NCBI GenBank assembly: GCA_026168455.1
Contig: CM047426.1
Span: forward strand, 48,679,589-48,743,588
From: Theocolax elegans
Lineage: Eukaryota > Arthropoda > Insecta > Hymenoptera > Cerocephalidae
DNA length: 64,000 bases
Direction: 5' to 3'
Position 1 is the stretch's first letter. Each line of letters begins with the position of its first letter. The notes beneath the pieces were generated by a model. That model worked only from the letters and a program-made list of their open reading frames with translations, had not been told where the DNA came from and searched no databases. The position numbers and the translations under genes are program-made. Shown here piece by piece: positions 25,401 through 36,104 of the stretch.

Positions 25401-26280
25401 TTTTTCAGAATTTTTCAAATTTTTCAGAATTTTTCACATTTTTCAAATTTGTCAAATTTTTAAATTTTTAAAAATTTTTGAATTTTTTCAAATTAGTCGG
25501 ACGGTTTCAAATTTGTCAAATTTTCCAGATTTTTCAAACTTTTCAAATTTTTCAAATTTTTCAGAATTTTTGAATTTTTTCAAAATTTTTGAATTTTTTT
25601 AAAATTTTTGAATCTTTTCAAATTTGTTAAATTTATCAAAATTTTCAAATTTTTCAAGTTTTTCAAACTTTTCAAACTTTTCTAATTTTTCAAATTTTTC
25701 AGAATTTTTTAATTTTTTTAAAATTTTTCAATTTTTTCAAATTTGTCAAATTTTTCAGATTTTTTCAAATTTTTCAAATTTGTCAAATTTTTCAAAATAT
25801 TTGAATTTTTTCAAATTTGCCGGACGTTTTTAAATTTGTCAAATTTTTCAGATTTTTCAAATTTGTCAAATTTTTCAGATTTCGCAAATTTGTCAAATTT
25901 TTCAGAATTTATGAATTTTTTCAAATTTGTCAAATTTTTCAGAATTTTTTCAATTTTTCAGAATTTTTCAAATTTGTCAAATTTTTAAATTTTTAAAAAT
26001 TTTTGAATTTTTTCAAATTAGTCGGACGGTTTCAAATTTGTCAAATTTTCCAGATTTTTCAAACTTTTCAAATTTTTCTAATTTTTCAGAATTTTTGAAT
26101 TTTTTCAAAATTTTTGAATTTTTTTAAAATTTATCAAAATTTTCAAATTTTTCAAATTTGTCAAATTTTAAAATTTTTCAAAATTTTTGAATTTTTTAAA
26201 ATTTATCAAAATTTTCAAATTTTTCAAATTTGTCATTTTTTAATTTTTTCAAAATTTTTGAACTTTTTCAAATTTGTCGG
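19423..26280. repeat. T/C-rich satellite array with about 585-bp higher-order period
   Basis: The array is built from short blocks such as TTTTTCAAATTTG, TCAAATTTTTCAGA and AAATTTTTGAATT. The marker GCCGGACG recurs at 19,543, 20,096, 20,681, 21,258, 21,789, 22,373, 22,928, 23,475, 24,060, 24,645, 25,231 and 25,819. A second marker, AGTCGGACGG, follows 200-270 bp after each. Intervals are 531-588 bp with most near 585, so about twelve higher-order units. Variants differ by loss or gain of whole short blocks and by single-base indels. Long open frames on both strands (FSNLSNF, KFDKFEK translations) are products of the repeat. The array is cut at 26,280 by the LTR element and resumes at 49,419. 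Confidence 0.95.
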
Positions 26281-27035
26281 TGTTAGGAGTGAAGGGTCAG
26301 TATTTCCGGATTCTAGCGGGTAACCGTTGGCTCACTCGGACGAAACCTAGTGAGCTTAGGCGAAGGAGGATTGGGATGAATGAACGGTAGGACTCAGATG
26401 TAAATTGAATACTGGATTTATTCGATACTTTAGGTACGAAAGAGAGATGCTAAGTTACTAGGTGCAACGACGAGTCCGGTCTATTCTCAATGGGTTGATT
26501 GGCGTATTGGCTAGTTGGTTGGCTGATTGGCTGATTAGCGGTTGAAGATGATTGAATGGTTGGATGATGATTGTAGTGGATCGTTGGTCACGCTGGAGTC
26601 TTCGTGTTAATGGAAGTGGAACTCTGTCCCAAATCTAGGGAGGGATCGTTCCTTCGTTCGTCGTCTGATTAAGCGTGGCAAGAGGGTAAGAGTGTTAAGA
26701 GGGGGCCTCCGTGGGCGAATCACCCCTTCTTATAGCCTCGTTGTGTGACATCCCCTCTTTCGATAATTATTGGTGGGAGCTTAATTTCCACGTGTTGCAC
26801 CTAGTATCTATGTGAATTTTGTCAATGTGTAGATATGATTTTTTCGCGGGTGCTGACGCTGAGAGTCAGCGCTTCTTCGCGAGAACGCTCGAGAACTGGC
26901 GTGAGCGGATGTAACATATCATATTACGCTTCGTGTCTTAACTTCAGAATGCTTTCTTATTCTACTTTATATTTTGGGCATTTATAAAACTAATTATCTA
27001 TTAATATAATAATCAATATGTTACCACTCGTAACA
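26281..27035 (-). repeat. 3' LTR of Gypsy-A
   Basis: Starts TGTTAGGAGTG and ends CACTCGTAACA on the + strand, giving TG...CA termini. It contains a small internal run of TTGGCTGATTGG-like repeats at 26,500-26,545. It is the same length as the other LTR (755 bp). No clear polypurine tract lies next to it at 27,036. Confidence 0.95.
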
Positions 27036-27367
27036 CGTCTGAGGCCGCGGTAACGTCGTCATCGACGTTTACAAAATACCTCCTAAGGCGAGAAGATAAA
27101 AAAAATGATTCTATACAATACAAATTCTTAAAAATTTTGTTTTTTCTGCCAGATTCTCTAGATAAAGGATTTTATTGTTTATAATTATAATTGTTAGCGA
27201 GAGTGTACCTATCAAATACATTCTAAATTGCTCTCTCTTTCGTAATATACATTATTATTTCGTAATATTATTATTATTAAACATATGATATTAATGATGA
27301 TCAAGAACAATTACTTGTTATAATATGTGTTAATTGATTATGTGCATTTAATTTTTATATTGATAAT

Positions 27368-29589
27368 TTATGGTATTTCTTGAAATATTATACGCTCTTC
27401 ATTCAATTCGGGGTTATCCCCTTGATTTGGGAGAAACTTGATGTAGCGGGTCACAAATGGCTCATGTTGTGGCGCGTCCAGTATGTTTGGTAAACTGCAA
27501 GACAGGTTGGATTGCTGTGCAAGATGTGTTATAGGTTGATTGAATCCCGCCGGAGCTACTTGAAAAGTTGCTTGTTGGTGATCTGAAATCAATCTATTCT
27601 TTTTAAAAATGGGGAGCCCCCCTATGGCTGGAGCCTTCCAGATTAAAAATATTATAACTATAATTGTAATTATGCCCGAGCTAGAATAAGTAACTGACGA
27701 AGGAAGTACATGACCTCCGGGAAACGGATCTCATCCTAACTTTGGTATGTCTTTTATAATATAAAAATATGAAGAAAGCCAAGTTATCTCTTGCCAATGG
27801 CCACTTTTACGGAAGTTATTCGACATCCAATAATAATAGCAGTAAAAATTACTTCCAAATCGATCGCTTATAACTCGGAAACAAATAAAGATAAACAATC
27901 GAACCAAAAACCAGAAGAAAGTTGAGTTCAAGTAGATATGGTTTGAAAAAAAAGAAGCTTAAATTGCTTAATTTAAAGTAAAGTTATGAAGAAAATAAGA
28001 AATTGAAGATTATTAGGTCAAAAGAAACAATAAGTTTTTCATATTAAATTTTGGTTAAAATTTCTTCAATTTTTTATTTTCTTCATAACTTTGCTTCAAA
28101 TTATGCAATTTGAGCTTCTTTTTTTTTAAACCATATCTACTTGAACTCAAATTTTTTCTGGTTTTTGATTGGATTGTTTATCTTTATTTGTTTCTGAGTT
28201 ATAAGCGAACGAATTGGAAGTAATTTTTACTGCTAGTATTATTGAATGTCGAATAACTTCCGTAAAAGTGGCCATTGGCAAGAGATAACTTGGCTTTCTT
28301 CATATTTTTATATTATAAAAAACATACCAAAGTTAGGATGAGATCCGTTTCCCGGAGGTCATGTACTTCCCTTGTGAGTCCTTTAGATTTGAAAATTGTT
28401 TACGAACTGCATGGTATTCTCCTATGTTTCGCGCTTTATCAATGATTTCGCGAAAATCATTTCCCGCTTTCAATGACATAGCTGACATCGATTTTGTTGA
28501 CCTAATATGGAGTAATTCATTATTATTCAAAATATTATTAACGAATGGTGTGTAAATTTCATATGTTTTATTTAATATGCATGTTATGTTTAGTTGCGCT
28601 TCCGAAAATAATTGTTTTGTGTAATTTGATATTACTTCACGCGTCGCGACCAAACGAGTATTATCTGTTTGCGCGGTGGAACCCGACGGCAGATGCAATA
28701 GTCCCATACCTGTAATAGAAAAGGACCGATCAGCTGACTGTTTGCAACTCTCAGATATGCGCTCGACTTCTTAGTGGAGAAGAGCCAAGTATTTGGAGCA
28801 TTGGTACGTGCCCAATAAGTATTTTGTAACCTAATTATTTTTATTTTGCATTTTGAAAGGTCAACGAAATTACTACCGATACTTAGTTTTACTTCGCAAG
28901 GTGTAGAATCATCAATAATTCTCAACGGTTCCATCTCTTTACAGATTCGCAGTTTTCGTAGGGTCTTACAATTATCTAAAGTATTTAAGGGCACGGGGGT
29001 TATAGGCGTCTCGATTTTCGCTTAATGCGAAGTGTAGGATGTCTGGCCAAATGTAAGCATAAGAGTTCGTAACATTAATAGATTCCTGCCATACGGGTAA
29101 CGGCGTTGCTTTGAGTAACATGTATCTACCGTAATCCAATAAGGGTATACCTAAATGGTAGATCAAGTGTCCTTCGACTAGTAAAACTGTTAACTCGGAT
29201 ATCTTAATTATTTCGGCTATAGAGGCCGTTGTCTGTGATGCAGGAAAGGTAGCGACCGAGACCGATTCGGCTACTTTATTTGCCGTTTCTTCAATTCGTT
29301 CCGGGCTAATAATACGGGGGTGTATCATCCCTTGTGTAGCGAAAAGTATCGCGTCGGTTAAGATCTGGGTATCAATCTCATACTGCAAAACGTTCTCTAC
29401 GAATAATTGAATGGCTGTCATGAAATTTGAGCGTTTTTCGACTATTTCCTGCACACTTGCTAATTTTTGAATCGCTTCCTCGAGTTCTTTGGCTTTTTCA
29501 TGCATTGTTCCAAATTCAGTGTATATTAACTCTGTTTGATTTGCAAGTAATTTGGCTAGTTCCGTCCGCTTAAGATATAATGATTCCAT
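27368..29589 (-). pseudogene. env: envelope protein (baculovirus F-like / errantivirus Env), 5'-truncated and interrupted
   Basis: It would mediate membrane fusion of an enveloped particle. The upstream segment (29,589-28,972) has coiled-coil heptads and the patterns DAILFATQGMIHP and ELTVLLVEG, followed by IPLLDYGRYMLLKATPLPV, as in the fusion subunit of F-type proteins. The next (28,994-28,632 and 28,707-28,333) has spaced cysteines, NTYWARTNAPNTW and LHLPSGS. Two frame changes separate the three parts. A 0.67-kb palindrome (27,702-28,370) then interrupts the gene just before the membrane segment SGIITIIVIIFLIW (about 27,685-27,640). The cytoplasmic tail (27,592-27,368) ends IIFQEIP. Signal peptide, cleavage site and fusion peptide are not found; the N-terminal third is missing next to the insertions at 29.6 kb. 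Confidence 0.8.
27702..28370. mobile_element. 0.67-kb palindromic MITE inserted in env
   Basis: The arms 27,702-28,003 and about 28,060-28,370 are inverse copies (for instance GGAAGTACATGACC against GGTCATGTACTTCC, and CTAACTTTGGTATG against CATACCAAAGTTAG). The loop is about 56 bp. The arms differ at scattered positions. There is no coding capacity. The palindrome separates the Env ectodomain from its membrane segment. Whether the outermost 30 bp of each arm belong to the MITE or to a duplicated piece of env is unclear. Confidence 0.85.
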
Positions 29590-30184
29590 TAAGCATTATT
29601 ATATTGTATATAATTGTTTTTCTTTTTTTTTTCAATTAAAATTTAATCTGCAAGCACAAGTCAATTTTCTGTCGATTCAATTCCCTAATTCTATCGTCTT
29701 CCTGGTTTTCCTACAGATTTAAGTTATATACAAAAAAAAAATAATGGAAATATACTGTTTAACTTTTTAAGAAATTATAGTTCTTTTCCTAACTTTTCTT
29801 CCATCTGCTTAAGTGAAATATTAATAATTAACTTTAGATTGTGGATATATGTATATTTATTGTTTTGTAATGGTGATAGGTAATAATTTATAGCCTAACT
29901 TGCACTAAGATGGCTAATGCAGATGACACTTTTTCTTCGACGATGAGTACGAGATCCCAATTTTAATTATTTTTTTTCTCAAAAACTATTGATCCTACAG
30001 AAATTTTCAAAGAGACCTTTTTTGTTACTATTTGCCTATAGAATCACTCAGTATTTTTTATTTTGCCCTAACTCTTATGGTTAAAAAGTCGATTTTTGGA
30101 CCTAAACACTGAGTGGGGTGAAAATGGCATTTAAACACCTTGCTCATTATTTAATGGCTGGTGCTGATTTCTAGTGTTACCTAA
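29590..30184. other. non-coding stretch between env and mitochondrial insertion
   Basis: A+T-rich with pyrimidine and purine runs; no open frame of note. A short inverse pair, CACTCAGT (30,046) and ACTGAGTG (30,107), is present. The missing N-terminal part of env should lie here but is not recognisable. Confidence 0.5.
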
Positions 30185-30519
30185 TGGTAAACTAGATTGA
30201 AATTCAATTTATTTTAATATTTATTGGGGTAAGTTTAACATTTTTCCCTCAACATTTTTTTTTTTTATTTAAGAGGGTTACCACGATGTTGTTCAGATTA
30301 TCCTGATATTTTTTGTGCCGGAGTATATTTTCATCTTTTGGATTAATAATTTCTTTAATTAGAATATTTATTTATTATTTTTTTTTATGAGATGGATTTG
30401 TATCAAAACGTGTAGTAATTTATTATAAAAATTTAAATGTTTCAATTGAATGATTAATACCTTATCCAAGAAGGTTACATAGATTTAATGAAATTCCTAA
30501 AGTTATAATTAATTTTTAA
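30185..30519 (+). pseudogene. cox1: NUMT: C-terminal part of mitochondrial cox1
   Basis: Nuclear copy of mitochondrial cytochrome c oxidase subunit I. Read with the invertebrate mitochondrial code (TGA = Trp, ATA = Met), the segment gives IQFILMFIGVSLTFFPQHF, GLPR followed by SDYPD, then FVSKR and SIEW and FNEIP before a TAA at 30,517. This is the expected COX1 C-terminus. TGA inside SIEW is a stop in the nuclear code, so it cannot be a working nuclear gene. One TAG and some drift in the SSFG region show decay. It is directly followed by trnL and cox2 in insect order. Confidence 0.85.
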
Positions 30520-30583
30520 AGTGGCAGATTAGTGCAATAAATTTAAATTTTATATATATATATAATTAAAATTATCTTTAAAA
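30514..30583 (+). pseudogene. trnL2: NUMT: mitochondrial tRNA-Leu(UUR)
   Basis: TGGCAGATTAGTGCAATAAA (30,522-30,541) is the D-arm and anticodon-side part of insect mitochondrial tRNA-Leu(UUR). The ends TTTTTAA and TTTAAAAA can pair as an acceptor stem. A (TA)n run has expanded in the variable/T-arm region. It lies between cox1 and cox2 as in the ancestral insect mitochondrial genome. Confidence 0.75.
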
Positions 30584-31190
30584 ATTATATTATGAGGACA
30601 ATTAAGATTACAAGATGAAAATTCATTAAATATATTAAATATAGTTTTATTTTATGATTATATTATAATAATTATTATAATAATTGTATTTATAATTATA
30701 TATATATTAATTTTTATATTTAATAATAAATTTTCTAATCGATTTTTATTAGATGTTCAGATAATTGAAATATTATGAACTATTATTCCTATTGGAATAT
30801 TAATGTTTTTAGTTATTCCTTCATTAAAGATTTTATATATAACAGATGATTTTGATAAACCTAGGTTTATAATTAAAATTATTGGAAATCAATGATATTG
30901 AATTTATGAATATGAAAATTTATTTGGTGATTTTCGTTTATTAGATGTAGATAATCGAATATTGATTTTAAAAAATTTAAATATTCAATTATTAATTACA
31001 TCAAATGATGTAATTCATTCATTTACAGTTCCTTCATTTGGTTTAAAAGTAGGTGTAGCTCCGGGGCGATTGATAATAATTAATTATGTTTTTTTTTCTA
31101 TGATGTTATTTTGTTTTTTATATAATTTCACATATATTTCATTTGTTTATATAGTATGGTTTAAATTTATTTATTTAAATGTTAAAGTTA
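30584..31190 (+). pseudogene. cox2: NUMT: mitochondrial cox2, 5' two thirds
   Basis: With the mitochondrial code the region reads WGQLRLQDENS at its start, a hydrophobic N-terminal helix, WTIIPIG (TGA for Trp), then IIGNQWYWIYEYE, DVDNR and [22 protein letters not shown]. These are COX2 hallmarks, including the aromatic WYW segment and the HSFTVPS copper-site region. After GVAPGR (near 31,070) the copper-binding Cys motif is not recognisable, and the similarity fades by about 31,190. The open nuclear-code frame 30,962-31,195 is a part of this copy and not a gene. Confidence 0.9.
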
Positions 31191-33422
31191 CTTAAACAGT
31201 TATGTATATACATATATATATTTGCCAAAAGATATGTCTGTAAGTTAACAGGTTGGCGCGTAGCTCACACGTATTTATGTATAAAAGTGTTGAGTCCTGC
31301 GCCTCGCGTTTCCGTGTGTGGGTTTCAGGTGTCGTACGTATACACGTTTTCTCGCTCACCCGGTGAACTTTGTGTTAGTAAAATAGTGACGCGCCTCCAA
31401 ATGTAAAGGTAATGTACAGTTCCTTTCTTTTGTTAGTTTTATTTTACTGTTAATTGCTAAAATTTTTTTTTGTCATTTAATACTCTTATTAAATGTTGTA
31501 TTTGTGTCTTCTCTTTTGGGGGGTATTCGTTGTAATTTCGTATATTGAAGTATGTGGCCCTCTTTATTTATTTATGGTTGTTGTTATGTTAAAAGTCGAA
31601 AATGTTAATTGCTATAACTTTTGATCTATGGCCTCTATTGCTCGCGGAGAGGTGTCGTATTACTCGTACAGTGAAGAATTTTCATTTTTCGAGTAAAAAT
31701 TGTTATTACTGTTTGCTTTCATCTTTTTGGGTTTTTTTATGTGTGGATTTGGTTTAGCACGTGCCCGACATGTTAATTTTACTATTATAACAATTTATTT
31801 TTCAGTAGTTGCAAAATTGTACGTATTTTTAGAAAATATTTTCGAATTTGTGGAAACAAAGTACCCATGATTTTGCAAATAAGGTTGGTGATTATTATTT
31901 TTGATAAATGAGATTTTTGAAATTTTGTTAACAATAATTATCAAATTGTTTATATTTTTGCTCTCTTATTTGGCTAGAGTTTTTCTTCGATTTTGAATTG
32001 CTCGTTGAATGTGTAATTCGAAATTATACAGGTGTTTTCGTTGTGCGGTCGATTTTGTTAATTAACAAATTCATATCTCGGTTTCTATCCGGACTATGAT
32101 GGTGTGTTTTGGTGAACTTTGTTAACTAAGGGTAAGGTTTTTATTTTTACAAAAAGAAATCCTTAGTTAATTTATTTATTTATGTTATTTAATTTATTTA
32201 TAAATTTGTTTATTATAACTAGGGTATATTTTTATAAATATGGATTGTTTGGTATGCAAGCTCTATAAAACTATATGGGTAATTTGTTCGAGTGTTTATA
32301 ATTGTTAGTTAACAAATTGATATCTCAGTAACTAATGGTTTCATGGTAACAAAATTTGATTAGATTTTGTTAACTAAGGTTCCGGTTATTATATTTCTAA
32401 GTATAACCGTTTTGGCGATTTATTTGTTGATGGGATTTAATTTATTTATAATTTGTTTATGATGAGGATGACCTGTTATTCTGATTTTGGATTGTTTATT
32501 GCATAAATTATTAATCAGTTGTGAATGCCCATGGTGCGTCCGTTAGCCGCGCTAATAGGACCGCACTACAGTTCGTTAACCGCCGAATTCTTATTCCTTA
32601 TATTATGCGAGTCGTCTGAGGGCCGCGGAGAAAAAAAAACAAATATAAAAATCTTATCCAACTTAATTAATATACTAGCAACAAATACCTCGGTCGCTAA
32701 CGCTCCCTCGGTTGATTTAAACTTTTGATTTATTTTGTTGTATCAATATTAATTATTAGGAAAACATTTAATCTATATAAAGTTATAAAGTTATTAGATT
32801 TAATTTTTCATTTTCAAAGTTTAGATAACTATAATATATTAATACTAAGTAATAATAATCTTACTTATTTGTTAACATTTATTATTGTCTATTTTTTAAT
32901 GCACATAATTACAATAATAATTGGATTTTATTATTCTTCAATTAAAACACTCTTTGATTTTATATTATTATTATTATTCTTATGGCGTGTCCAATCTTAT
33001 TTCCTTTGTAATTATTATATGTGAAAAAATAAATAAAATTACAATTGTATGAATACAATATAAAAAGATAATTAGGTAACCTTTAATTTATGCACATTTA
33101 CATTTTACATGTATATATGGTTCTCGTAAATTGATCATGTCAAAAAATAAAAATCATGAAAAATAGAAAATTTTATTAAATAAAAATTTAAAATAAAATA
33201 TTATTTATAATTATTAATGATTGATTTTCACCCATCGATTGCTTAACATTTGGAGGATAAAAGTTCTATATATATATAAAAAAAAAAATTAAAGTTAATT
33301 TATTATTTTTTAATTTATTTATTTATTTATTTATTTTTTATTATTTTTTTCAAATAAATTAAATATTAAAAATATATAATAGAAAAAATTAAAGTTAAAG
33401 TTAAAGTTAAATAAAAATTAAA
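31191..33422. other. unassigned stretch inside Gypsy-A
   Basis: No gene recognised. A G+C-richer patch at 31,245-31,410 contains TATAAAAG (31,279) and could be a promoter region of an unidentified element. A second G+C-rich patch lies at 32,525-32,640. The open frame 32,725-33,024 gives a hydrophobic low-complexity product. The interval is A+T-rich with ATTT and TTTA runs at 33,300-33,345. Confidence 0.45.
32050..32465. repeat. degenerate tandem duplication
   Basis: 32,056-32,210 and 32,303-32,465 share a unit that starts GTTARTTAACAAATTSATATCTC, passes through TTTGTTAACTAAGG and ends in ATTTAATTTATTTATAA with TTTGTTTAT. The copies have diverged by substitutions and indels. Confidence 0.65.
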
Positions 33423-33605
33423 TTCCATCAAAAACCTTTCTCCCTTTCTGTGACGTCAATCTATTTGTATGACGTAATTGTCGAAGTGACGATATTTTTT
33501 GATAAATAGATGTATCACATGTTTTTTGACGCACTGTTGGGGGTTATTGTTTTTAGTTGCTTTTTTAAAAGGGGTAAAATTTGAAGGGGGAAGGGGTGGT
33601 GGTAT

Positions 33606-34262
33606 GGGGTGTACCCTGACCACCTAGACATCGTCTTCAGGAAGTGACAATTTTTATTGCATATTCAAGCAGGGTGGCACACTAATTACCAGTAGACGAT
33701 GTCCAGATGACCCGGAGGTCACCCTGACCACCTGGACATCGTCTTCAGGAAGTGACAATTTTTTTTGCATATTCAAGCAGGATGGCATACTACTTACCAG
33801 TAGACGATGTCCAGATGACCCGGAGGTCACCCTGACCACCTGGTCATCGTCTTCAGGAAGTGACAATTTTTTTTTGCATATTTAAGCAGGGTGTTACACT
33901 ACTTACCAGTAGACGATGTCCAGATGACCCGGAGGTCACCCTGACCACCTGGATATCGTCTTCAGGAAGTGACAATTTTTTTTTGCATATTCAAGCAGGG
34001 TGGCACACTACTTACTAGTAGACGATGTCCAGATGACCCGGAGGTCACCCTGACCACCTGGACATCGTCTTCAGGAAGTGACAATTTTTTTTTGCATATT
34101 TAAGCAGGGTGGTACACTACTTACCAGTAGACGATGTCCAGATGACCCGGAGGTCACCCTGACCACCTGGATATCGTCTTCAGGAAGTGACAATTTTTTT
34201 TGCATATTCAAGCAGGGTGGTACACTACTTACCAGTAGACGATGTCTAGATGACCCGGAGGT
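33606..34262 (-). repeat. left 108-bp tandem array, about six units
   Basis: Each unit carries an internal hairpin, GACGATGTCCAG and CTGGACATCGTC separated by about 25 bp, followed by a spacer with GCATATTCAAGCAGG. The period is 36 codons, so reading frames stay open through the array (33,654-33,866 and 34,071-34,310). The translations are repeat products and not proteins I would call. Confidence 0.9.
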
Positions 34263-34289
34263 AAAAAAAAATAAATCAACAACATAACA

Positions 34290-34670
34290 ATTCAAAAATT
34301 GAAGCAGCACCTTTAAAGCGTAGCGCTAATATAGCTAAGTTTTTAACAAAGCGTTAAAAATAAATTAATTAATAAAGAAAATCATATCTAAAGTGCACAC
34401 TTAATTCAAATATTTCCAAATATATATATAAGCAGCACCTTTAAAGAGTAGCGCTCAAAATTTTAAAATGAATCATCAATAGAACAATTCAAAAATTGAA
34501 GCACCACCTTTAAAGCGTAGCGCTAACATTGCTAAGTTTTTAACAAAGCGTTAAAAATAAATTAATTAATGAAAAAAATCATATCTAAAGTGCACACTTA
34601 ATTCAAATATTTACATATATACATATAAGCAGCATCTTTAAAGAGTAGCACTCAAAATTTCAAAATAAAT
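34290..34670. repeat. tandem pair, about 190-bp unit
   Basis: 34,290-34,478 and 34,482-34,670 are near-identical copies: AACAATTCAAAAATTGAAGC, then CACCTTTAAAGCGTAGCGCT, then ATATCTAAAGTGCACACTTA and a final TTTAAAGAGTAGC. There is no coding signal. Confidence 0.85.
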
Positions 34671-34996
34671 GAACAATATATATTAAACAAAATATATGAA
34701 CAATATATGTCAGTTCCAAGCCTGTAATCGCAGAGGGAAAATGTAATTAAACAAAAAAATTATAAAACAAAAAAATAATGTCACTTCCCGAGGACGATGT
34801 CCAGGTGGTCAGGATGACCTCCAGGTCAACTACCCATCCTCCTTTAATTCCCTCACCTTACCCTATTTTAACTCTTTTTAAAAAACTCAAGTTCATGATA
34901 ATGAGTCAATAAATGAAAATGCTACTCCTCATTTAAAAAAAAAAAATTAGATGTTATTGCAGAACTTAAGAGTAAACAAAAAAAAATAAAAATAAT

Positions 34997-35200
34997 ATGT
35001 ATGATGGTAAAATAGCAAATAATTATTTTAATGAATCTTTAATAATTGAAAATTATTTAGGTACAATGTCTGAAATTTGTAATTATTGCCATGCAAAACA
35101 TTTTTCATGTGAATGTAATAAAAATAAATTATTTTCTAGTTGTTGTCAAATGGGTAAAGTAATGCTACCTGACAATGCTACATGGGTGAAAATCATCTAA
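34997..35200 (+). pseudogene. Helitron-like helicase fragment (N-terminal Cys/His segment)
   Basis: The short frame contains LGTMSEICNYCHAKHF, then CCQMGKV and a Leu-Pro. This order (LGxM, paired cysteines, His-Phe, CC, GKV, LP) is the conserved segment ahead of the replication initiator domain in many arthropod Helitron proteins. Nothing of the HUH or helicase domains is present. It lies in the core of the foldback element. A partial 108-bp unit is at 34,787-34,835, about 160 bp upstream. The identification rests on one short motif. Confidence 0.55.
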
Positions 35201-35372
35201 CGTGAACATTTGACGTTGTGATATGCAAGAAAACAAAATGAAAAAAATTATATATTTTTGGTTTCTCTGGACCAATTACAGTTTCTAGAGTACCTGTTTA
35301 CAGTGGGCATACAGGGTCAGTTGATTTACTCAACGTATTGAAGATTTTTAATTTTTACATTCCAGGGGAATT

Positions 35373-35915
35373 CGTAACCGGACATTTTGCCGTATGACAC
35401 TTCGCCGTCGGACCCTTCGCCGTAAACATTTCGCCGTATGAGACCTTTTGCCGTATAACATTTCGCCGTATGAGACATCTCGCCGTATAACATTTCGCCG
35501 TATGAGACACTTTGCCGTACGCGATTGGGTTATAGGGTTATAGGGTTATTGGTTGAGCAGGGGGTTTGGGGGGTGCAGCCCCCCATTACACTTTTGTTGT
35601 TACACACATACAGTATCGGTAAATTATTTGTAATTATAACTAGACTATAATAACAAACAATTTTTCAATTTCAATATATGATTTTGTTTACACTCAAAGT
35701 TAATCGCCTAAGTACTTGTGATTAATTGATTAGTTATCATTCGTTTTTCATAAATATTTTTTCCTACTTTACGGCGAGAAGTTCCTTACGGCAAAATATC
35801 ACATACGGCAAAATTCCATACGGCGAAATGTCCCACACGGCGAAAAGTAACACGGCGATTTGTCCGACGGCGAAGTGTCCAACGGCGAACTGTCATACGG
35901 CAAAGTGTCATGGAA
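35373..35915. mobile_element. small foldback element with CGCCGTA subrepeats
   Basis: Nine units of TTCGCCGTATGAGAC type (35,383-35,525) on the left face nine inverse units of ACGGCGAAATGTC type (35,770-35,912) on the right. Between them are about 245 bp. CCAGGGGAATT stands immediately outside both ends (35,362-35,372 and 35,916-35,926), which fits a 9-11-bp target duplication. Arms of tandem subrepeats plus such a duplication are typical of FB-like, MULE-related elements. The open frames at 35,726-35,968 are repeat translations. Confidence 0.8.
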
Positions 35916-35967
35916 CCAGGGGAATTACATATATTTTGATATATAAAACATAAACATCTTGAATACA

Positions 35968-36104
35968 TCCCTAATACAAAATCTCACGTGAGATCTCAAG
36001 TGAGATTTCATGCCAAAATCTCATGTGATATTTCAATTGGAGAGGTGTTTAAATTTGCTAAATAATAAAAAATCAATTTCTCACGTGAGATTTTGTAATA
36101 GGGA
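35968..36104. mobile_element. 137-bp MITE
   Basis: TCCCTAATACAAAATCTCAC at the left and its inverse (one mismatch) at the right, with internal palindromes CTCACGTGAG. It is too short to code and no target duplication is obvious. Confidence 0.7.

Noticed and set aside
19423..26280. CRISPR-like array
   Set aside because: Repeat and spacer are not distinguishable, units are low complexity, and the DNA is eukaryotic.
19359..26323. Dozens of open frames of 60-177 codons on both strands in the satellite
   Set aside because: All are translations of short T/C-rich blocks (FSNLSNF, FFKFVKF, KFDKFEK); no start context, domain or codon bias.
30962..31195. 77-codon nuclear gene
   Set aside because: It is part of the mitochondrial cox2 copy read in the nuclear code.
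35726..35968. Open frames on both strands over CGCCGTA repeats
   Set aside because: Repeat translations from the arm of the small FB element.
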